Shown: in pieces, positions 56,659 through 64,000 of the stretch
Numbering within the stretch: position 1 is the stretch's first letter
Layout of the letters: each line of letters begins with the position of its first letter
DNA from: Agapanthus africanus
Taxonomy: Eukaryota > Streptophyta > Magnoliopsida > Asparagales > Amaryllidaceae
Direction: 5' to 3'
Assembly: GCA_030015575.1 (NCBI GenBank)
Contig: JASDDO010000026.1
Coordinates: 190,489,739 to 190,553,738, forward strand
DNA: 64,000 nucleotides
Translations under genes and position numbers: made by a program
The notes under the pieces: generated by a model
Databases searched by the model: none
Told to the model about the DNA's origin: nothing
What the model saw: the letters and a program-made list of their open reading frames with translations, nothing else

Positions 56659-59600
56659 TGTAACGTTTTGAAAATCGTTTCGGTGAAATTTCAAAAAAAT
56701 CGGTAAAATAAGGGGGTTTTCTGTAAAAAGTCAAAATACAAATATCTTATTATAAAAATTAAATATACATATTCTAGCTATGAAATTGCTATTATTTGGT
56801 GTTTATTGAGCCGCTGGTGAAATTTCAAATTTTCTGAAAAAAATATTATTTTATTATTATTTTAAGCCGTCACTAATACATTTAATTAGGAAAAATAACA
56901 AATTGGAATGAGTTGAAACAAATTTTGTGCATCATAAAACATTAAATAAAATTTTATCATGTGGTTTTTGGAACGAAATCATTTACCAAAACGGTTTAGA
57001 AATTATTGAAGAAAAAAGACTTTTTTTTAGCGTAAATGGATGTTTGGGGTATTATATTTATCATTTTTCATCACCCACACCCGTACCCACATCCACACAC
57101 TCCCATTTACTTCTCCCCTTGAAGAATTCAGCAGCCCCCATTTAATTTCCCCACTTGAATTTCAAAGGAAAGAAATGAAAGAAAAGAAAAGAAAATGGAG
57201 AAATGAGGTGGACCTTTGACCTTGAATTGACTTTGACTTCTTCCCCCACTTTCTCTACCTCCCTCTCTCTCCTCTCCCACTCCCATTCCAGCAGCCCCCC
57301 CCCAATTCCCTTCTCTTTTCTCTTCAAACTTCATCAAAAATTGCCTCAAATCCATCAAAAAAAAATACCAAAACCCAAATCCGACTCCTACCCATTTTAG
57401 CTTAGCCCGTATAGCATGGATCTTTATGAAAAGAGAGCATTTTGGGAGGCCATGGATGCTTATGGATCTTCAAATGTTTTTGGGTATAATTCTAAAACAT
57501 TTTTGCTTAATTTGTTACTAATTTCTTAAAGCTAAACTACTTAAGTGTTAATTAGGCTTAAGTTGCAAGTTTTGGAATTCAAGTTATGAATTTGAATGCA
57601 AGTTAGGGTTTTTATAAAATTGGTGTATGGTTGTGTGTTATATTTAGGCTTTTTGTCATGTTAATACAAGATTAGTAGCTTGTGCTAATGGTTAGTTTAA
57701 AAATTGTGTTAATTTGCTAATTTGCTAACTAGGTTTTTGGAAATTATTGCAAATGTTAGACTAAAAATCTAATTAGGTTTTTTCATGGCTTCATTAACTT
57801 TATTAAGTGTAGTTTAATGCTTTGGATCATGCAAATCTAAGCTAGATTGTAGTTTGTGCATTTTTGCTTTGAAATTGTTAAAATTTAAGTATTTTGTAAA
57901 CTAGAATATTAGGGTTTTTGGAATTTAATGAGATTAAATTCCGGAAATTGTTTATATGACTTATTTAAGATATTTAATAAGTATATTGGCCGCTACATTC
58001 ATTTAAACATCATGTTTTGTACAAAAACGGCGAATTGTGCTTGCTAGATTTTCGGAAAAATGACTTTTTAAGTGAAATTGGGGTTTTTGTGAGTTTTAAC
58101 CTAGTTTATATTAAAATTAGTGTTCGTGAATGTGCAAATGAGTGTGATTGGATTTTTCTCGATGGTTTGACGTTTGTACATCGACATCGAGGGTTCGTTT
58201 GACTATTCTTGCATGCGTAGGCGATAGGTTTGGACCTATGCGTGATACGCGTGCCGATTTGATTTTCGTATGCCGTTTCGATTTCGAATTTAGTTTTAAT
58301 GCGATACGGTGCGTTATGATATGTAGGTACCCCCATGTGGACTTCGAGACGACAAGCAAGCGCGTGGCGACGTCGGCACCGGCTAGCGAGGACCAGGTGA
58401 GTAGATTTATATCTACGGGGAGAAGTCGGGTTGATGGCGTAGAGCACCCCCGCAGTCCGTGGTGGTGTATACGGATGCGTATACACACCAACAATTATTA
58501 TATGTTATTTGGGATTAATAACGATGCTTAGGATGGATATTGGTGTGTTGGATTACTTTAGTGTTGCGAACCCTAGGGTAGTGTTGCACTACACATACAC
58601 ACATACATACTTGCATACATTCCTATTGATATGTGCTCATGGGATTCTTTATAGTTATGGGTTCACATGGGTATGGGACTATGTGTTCACATACGGATTT
58701 GAGGATGATACTTGGGATTGAGCTGAGTCGATGAGATTTGATTTGAGACCGTGAGATCGGTGATATAGCAGGGTTCGTATTTGAGATACGACATGACGTT
58801 GTAGCGGGTCCTTGACGTAGTGTTTCACACACGTCCATGCATACGTAGGCGGTATCAGTATGGTACTAGACGTAGATCAGTACCCCGATCATGATATTTG
58901 ATAAAGAGGATACCAGGTGAATAGTTTGATGAATGTGATATTGACCCGTACCCAGATTGGGATGCCGTACGACGGATTTACATACGAGCTATATTGATGA
59001 GTTATCCGCACTCTTGACTTAGGATGCCTGATTATAGATATGGTATCGGATATGATATTATTGAAGCGGGATCACTGACTATACATATACAGGTATGTAT
59101 ATGTATCGACTCAGATGATAGGCGGTTTCCTTACCTGTAGTTCAGCTTGTTAGTTCAGCCGTATAGTTTAGTGTAGTTGTTAGATTAGATTAGACTCCTA
59201 CCTATTTCGAAAACTAACAAATCGTGGGTATTTTAAAAGACAGCCCAAGGGATACTACGGATATTTCAAAAGACTTTTCTTTTCATAAAAAAACCGTAGC
59301 CCCTATTTTCAAAACCCCATGATTCGTGTTATTTCAAAAGGCACCAATTTATAGGACTTATATTAGATTAATGCAGATTAGTTATCGTTGTGTCTAGTTT
59401 CAGCTCCCGCACATTATTGCTGTTCGCTCTGCCTCGCATACTTATTTTGCTGCATATTCCATTATTGATATCATGCTGTTAGGACACCAGCACCATTACC
59501 GATGATGCATATGTACCACGTACACCTACTTGCCGGCTCACACACATCTTCATCGGTAATTGCGATGTGACGTACACTTTAGATGATATATTTGCTTGAC

Positions 59601-61145
59601 TTAGCTTGTTAGCTAGTAGTTTTGACATGATATTAGTGTACTTCCCTTATATGCCATATTAGACATTGTAGTTATTACTTGTCGCTTCATACATACTGTT
59701 ATTCATTGTTATGCCGTATTCATGGATTCTCATGCTTATAGTCATGGTTTTACATCCTATTGATGATTCGGATTTCCATGATATTTTCTGGATTTGGAGG
59801 AAAACCGCAAAACATATATAAACTGTTTTCTCTCTTTTAAAATAAAAAGTGCGGTTTTCCCATGATGTATGAGTCGTCCACCATGAGTTTGCTGATGGAT
59901 TTCGAGACCCGATTCGAGGAGGCGGATGAACCGTTTCGGGTACATGGTGGACCCGGTAAGGTACCCCGGGGCAAGAAGCGCGTGATGATGACGATGTGAG
60001 CCTGGCAGGGGAGCACTACCTACCGGTGATATTACCCGACGCGTCGGATATCCGGAGGATACCGTCGTGGTCTTGAGATGGATGGTAGGGGCCGGTCTGG
60101 ACTGACGGCGTCCTAGATATTGAGACTTGAGGTACATAGATTGTGACACAGAGATATCGAGGTATTTGGACACTTGTTTTGTGTCGATGCTGGGCACTGT
60201 TTTATGCTGATTTCATATATGGTACCTCATTTCTTTTAAAATACAGAAATCTCACTGATTTATGAAACCAGTTTTACTCAGTACACGCATTCTGTTTTAT
60301 GCATTCATACATCATCCATATGATATATTGCTACCTGAGGCACTGACACGGGCACATGAGATTACACCCGGGTTAGATATTTACCCTAGCCTTGTTATAG
60401 GCTACGTGTTATTCATATATTTGAGGATATATTATGATCATTGACCTAGGTTGCGTTATTTATGCGATTTCTGTGCGTAGATGTTTTTCTACTCACGAGT
60501 TGGCAACTCACCCCCGTTGTGCCACAGTTCTTGCAGGTTTCGCCATACAGGTTTCATTACGGCTTGCTGGCACTCTTTCCATTTCCGGGTGACTTGCTAG
60601 TAGGTGGGTTTATTTGTATCGTACCCATCATTATATCTTGTATATCATTATTCTGTTGCATCTAGAAGTTCCATCAACTAAACATGTATTTATTGAGATA
60701 GAGACCAGTGTTGGTTATTCTTTCGACCTTAGAGTCGCTCGTTATATTTCTGGTGGTTTTGAGTTTCCTTTTGAGTTTTGATCCTCGCCGTTGGCGTTGT
60801 ATATTATATTGCTTGTGCGGTTGTGACCGTCGATTGACAAAGAGCTAGCTCCCGCTTGGGGATGCCTTTTTCTTGATTTCGTATACTATTCATGTTGTAT
60901 CCCGTTTGGGGGCCAGTATTTACAAAGGAGACTCTGCCGAAATTTTCAGTAAATTTTTGATGTTTTTAAAAAACCGCATAATTCGGCTTATGCTATTGAA
61001 ACTACTTGCTTTAAGTTGGTTTTTCCTGCACTCTACATCTTTTCTTGGTTTGGATTTCTGGGTTTTCGGTTTACTTAGATTACGTACGCCTCGAGACGTT
61101 CGTAGTTTAAGTGCCGGTCATGTTCCGTACTTTCGGGTCATGACA
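56659..61145 (+). mobile_element. LARD-2 5' LTR (4487 bp)
   Basis: From TGTAACGTTTTG to GGTCATGACA. It is longer than the LARD-1 LTR by about 950 bp. It carries the ACCGC inverted repeat (near 59801-59861), the CCACCATG / CATGGTGG inverted repeat (59878-59950), the GAGTTGGCAACTC core (near 60493) and the GGGATGCC block (near 60860). Frames up to about 146 codons occur in opposite and overlapping senses and resemble no protein. Confidence 0.9.
59801..59950 (+). other. Conserved LTR stem elements (LARD-2)
   Basis: AAAACCGCA (near 59801) faces TGCGGTTTT (near 59850). CCACCATG (59878-59885) faces CATGGTGG (59943-59950). The same pair of elements recurs in the LARD LTR at 1-4099 and in the solo LTR. 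LARD-1 has CCACCACG / CGTGGTGG, a paired change. Confidence 0.55.
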
Positions 61146-61149
61146 ATGT

Positions 61150-61162
61150 TGGTATCAGAGCG
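61150..61162 (+). other. Primer binding site, LARD-2
   Basis: TGGTATCAGAGCG, four bases after the LTR end, exactly as in LARD-1. Confidence 0.85.
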
Positions 61163-62929
61163 TTAGGTTTTAACCTTCGGAGCGTAGGATGACCCTTGGT
61201 TGATGGAATAGGTGACTAAAGTAGAGTGACGTACCGTTGATATGTTCCGCGGCATATTTACGACACGCCACTCCACTTAAGAAGCCTTAGGATGTACATT
61301 TCCTTATTCAGTATTATATTCCTTCCTGATCTAGCCTCATCGTTACCAGTTTGGTTTTGCTGCCACGATTATGGGCAGGGAGAGCTACGGCTAGAGTTGC
61401 GGTCAGCACGAGCTCGTCACGGACGAGGACTGACCAGGGCGAAATTCCGGCGACACCCGATTGTAGAGAGGTGTCTTTTGATTGTGTTTTCGCACCACGA
61501 GCGTTTGGCGGATCGCCTTTATGAGATTTCTCGGACGTGCCGATCAGTATCAGAGGATTGGGCCACTGGCAGAGGCCAGCCAGATTTGATGACCGTTGGT
61601 GTGTTGCTTATTCATGATTGTTGAGGCACTGTTCAGCGTGCAGACGAGCAAGCCAGTTATTGCTGCGAACGACGAGATATTGCCCCAGATGCTGGCGTTA
61701 GTGCAGAATGAGTTGTACTAAGAGATGATAGAAGGTCGCTAGTCATCGAGGATGAATGACTAGGACATGTGGATCGTTCGCCTACCCCGATGCGAGGTCA
61801 TCAGATAGATTGATTCCAGCTAGAGACGACTTCACGCGGAGACGTTGGGAGTCGATAGAGACGATCGAATGCCAGAAACCTATTATTCCAAGTTTAAAGT
61901 AGTCGGAAAGACATGCAGGCAATTCTATGGTCCTTCTAGAAGAATGAAACCCTAACTCGACTTAATGACCGTGTGAAAGCCTTTGAACCTTCGGGTTTGC
62001 GGCAGTTCTACGGCGCCATTAGTGAGGCTTGGGTTTGCACTTCTACGGCTGGACCACCAATGCTGTGGTATGTACTCGATACTATTAAACTGTGCCCAAG
62101 ATGTTGAGCTCTTGGGGGATTATGAGGTTTTGACGACTCGATCGGATGGCTCGACTTAATTCGGATGCTAGGTGGTGAGATGCATTTCTTGGGAGACTCC
62201 AGATATGAGAATAGCCGTTGGAGCTCAGTCCATGCAGCTACGACGAGACGAGTCCAAAGCAGACGACATTAGAGAAAAGTGGAGTAAGAGGTTCATACCA
62301 GATCTAGATGAGATGACATTCCACTCCGCCGACATCAGAGATGCGATGCGCATGCCGAGGCATGGTACTTGGACTTACCTTCCAGAAGGAGTCGCGATGA
62401 GTATGCAGTCGTTCCAGAGCAAGATGCAGATATAGGAAAGGATCCGGACAGTTGGCAGAGACGAGACATGGAAGAGACCGTGAGCAGGATTCCTTCCAGG
62501 ACACTGCTGCAATGATATTTGCACCCAGGATCAGATGTGTCACGTGCATTCAGAGAGCCAGAGGCCGACGCCAGTGATATGCTGCCTTGACAGGGCCGAT
62601 GAGCCGATGGATTGTGAGATTGGTAATCCACGGAGAAGACTTGGACCCAGGAGTGGTCATGTTACGCAAACCAGCAGGCCAGAGTTCATGATTATCGACG
62701 AGACATCCCACTAGGGACCGTGACAGTTGGCCGAGATTCTTAGAGGATGCGCTTGAGCGGTACTGTTCCGCCATTATTGATTTCGATGTTTTGGGTGATT
62801 TATTCGTATGATTTGATTTTGATGATTGAGGATTTGCGATCTTTGCACAGTGTTGCACTTGATATCGTTTTCGTGCTTTAGTTTCACATGTTTGTGATTT
62901 TACGGTTTTAAACAGTTGAGTTGATTTTG

Positions 62930-63310
62930 TGCGTATGCACGCACGCGATTTGGTTCCTGCACTCTGTATAGTTTATATATGCTGGCAGTGCAGTGACATG
63001 TATTTTGTGCACTTGGATACACTGGATTTCGATTTCGAGGGTGATGCTCGATATTTGTTTTGTGCGTTTTATGCACCGGATTGGATTTTTAGCACCTGTT
63101 GTGCGCCTATTACGAGATGCGATTTGGTGCACACCAGATGCACTAATTCAAGATTTTTCGTGCATGTCAGATGCACCTGATTTTGCTGTCAGGCAAACAC
63201 GTTGCCTACGACAGACGTTTCGTGCACACCCGATGCACTTAGATGTTGTTTCTGTGCGCATGTATGGCACATTCATGGATTTTGATTTCCGTGCGCACCA
63301 GACGCACGTA
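62930..63310 (+). repeat. GTGC palindrome array, LARD-2 interior
   Basis: Units such as GTGCACACCAGATGCAC (63126), GTGCATGTCAGATGCAC (63160), GTGCACACCCGATGCAC (63221) and GTGCGCACCAGACGCAC (63291) recur with 30-70 base spacing. They match the array in LARD-1. Confidence 0.75.
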
Positions 63311-63961
63311 GCATTCATGTGCATATTTTGGGATTTATTTCGTATAGAGCAGTACGTTTTTATGATATTTCTATGTGTTTTCGTACTGAGAAGGACTAGT
63401 CAGAGGACAGTACCTGAATATATTTTGCATGCGTTGATAGTTATTGAAGGGATTTCCAAAAAGCGAGCTATAGCCTCAGTATTTACCTACGTGTCTGATA
63501 TGACACGAAATGTTTAAAACAAGGAGACCCTTCTAAATTGTTTCCAAAACGGCGGAACGTACATTTCAAACAAAGGTATATATGTATATAGTTATTTTCT
63601 TATGATAGACGTCCGCCACTGTGCAGTGTTATACGCGTTGCACAGCGACTTAAAGAGATTTGGCATGCATTTCCTTCAGATACTTACAGATATAGATTCG
63701 ATGTTTACATGTATAGTTTCGAGTTATATCATATTAGTTTGATTTAGATTTGGCATTGACGTCTTCTCCATGACTCCGATGATTGCGGGATGCTTGACGG
63801 AGTTTTGATTTGAGTTATATACTCATTTTTCAAGCGCATGCGCTGCGCTACGAATTGTTTTATGCAGTTACAATTTCGGAGCCACGACGACTTAATGGTT
63901 TTTCTTAGATGTTTTAGTATTTGGGGGAGTTTGTATTTAAATTCGGGGACCGAATTTCTTT

Positions 63962-63974
63962 AAGGGGGGAAGAT
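63962..63974 (+). other. Polypurine tract, LARD-2
   Basis: AAGGGGGGAAGAT directly precedes the 3' LTR start at 63975. Confidence 0.85.
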
Positions 63975-64000
63975 TGTAACGTTTTGAAAATCGTTTCGGT
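63975..64000 (+). mobile_element. LARD-2 3' LTR, first 26 bases
   Basis: Identical to the first 26 bases of the 5' LTR at 56659. It is cut by the window end. Confidence 0.9.

Larger units (their letters stand above)
61146..63974 (+). mobile_element. LARD-2 internal domain, non-coding
   Basis: 2829 bp. The primer site is at 61150. The block at about 61918-62110 is homologous to LARD-1's interior and to the copia B leader. The stretch 62160-62760 is also colinear with LARD-1 (for example GACGAGTCC and CTGCTGCAATG). The GTGC palindrome array is at 62930-63310 and a polypurine tract ends the domain. The 87-codon frame at 62172 has a vaguely gag-like spacing of aromatic residues but no firm match. 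Confidence 0.75.
56659..64000 (+). mobile_element. LARD-2 (right end outside window)
   Basis: 5' LTR 56659-61145, primer site, non-coding interior 61146-63974, and the first 26 bases of the 3' LTR (63975-64000), which repeat TGTAACGTTTTGAAAATCG exactly. Its interior is colinear in part with that of LARD-1. The left flank AATTG predicts the same five bases after the 3' LTR. No gag-pol is recognisable. Confidence 0.9.

Noticed and set aside
57128-57400. Overlapping 60-76 codon frames on both strands
   Set aside because: Pyrimidine-rich low-complexity tract inside the LARD-2 LTR. Frames exist on both strands because stops are rare there.
62172-62435. Possible gag relic in the LARD-2 interior
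   Set aside because: Spacing of aromatic and charged residues is only loosely gag-like. There is no CCHC motif and no match in LARD-1. Kept as a possibility in the feature text only.

Overview
The window looks like intergenic heterochromatin of a flowering plant. I found no host protein gene, rRNA, tRNA gene or CRISPR array. Almost every base belongs to LTR retrotransposons nested inside one another. The evidence is matched LTRs, initiator-tRNA(Met)-type primer sites (TGGTATCAGAGC and variants), polypurine tracts, 5-bp target duplications, and broken Ty1/copia polyproteins with recognisable protease, integrase, reverse transcriptase and RNase H parts.

Layout. A large non-coding LTR on + (1-4099, left end outside the window) sits inside the 5' LTR of copia element A (remnant 4100-5068). 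A continues with a 3-kb non-coding leader (5069-8053) and a pol relic in three pieces: 8054-9555, 20328-20872 and 31108-31299. The first gap in A holds LARD-1 (9556-20322, minus strand, two apparently identical 3537-bp LTRs, TSD TTTCA). The second gap holds copia B (20873-31102, plus, TSD TGTAC). At 31300 A's reverse transcriptase is broken again by copia C (plus), which runs to the right with its own guests: copia D (32684-43996, minus) inside C's 5' LTR; a solo LARD LTR (45181-48453, minus, TSD GGATT) in C's leader; C's pol relic (50742-53860); and copia E (from 54100, plus) in C's 3' LTR. E's leader is broken by LARD-2 (56659 to beyond the window, plus). From insertion order, A is oldest, C is older than D, E and the solo LTR, and E is older than LARD-2. 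LARD-1 is probably the youngest, as its LTRs look identical.

Two groups dominate. Elements A-E are related Ty1/copia elements with roughly 2.05-2.2 kb LTRs. They share an unusually long leader (2.4-3 kb between primer site and pol where both ends are visible) and no recognisable gag. The other group is large retrotransposon derivatives (LARDs) with 3.3-4.5 kb LTRs and a 2.8-3.7 kb internal domain without gag-pol. They would need enzymes supplied in trans.

The most interesting signal is not protein coding. The copia leader carries sets of stem-loops kept in four independent copies. These are a ~150-bp hairpin module present one to three times, a bulged TTCTAG stem, and a set of three consecutive stem-loops. 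Several stems show paired changes between copies. The three apical motifs of the triple set are nearly alike within an element but differ between elements. The LARD LTRs carry a conserved inverted repeat with a paired change, and LARD interiors carry an array of GTGCAY...GTGCAC palindromes. A ~230-bp module is shared between LARD interiors and the leader of copia B, two different retrotransposon types.
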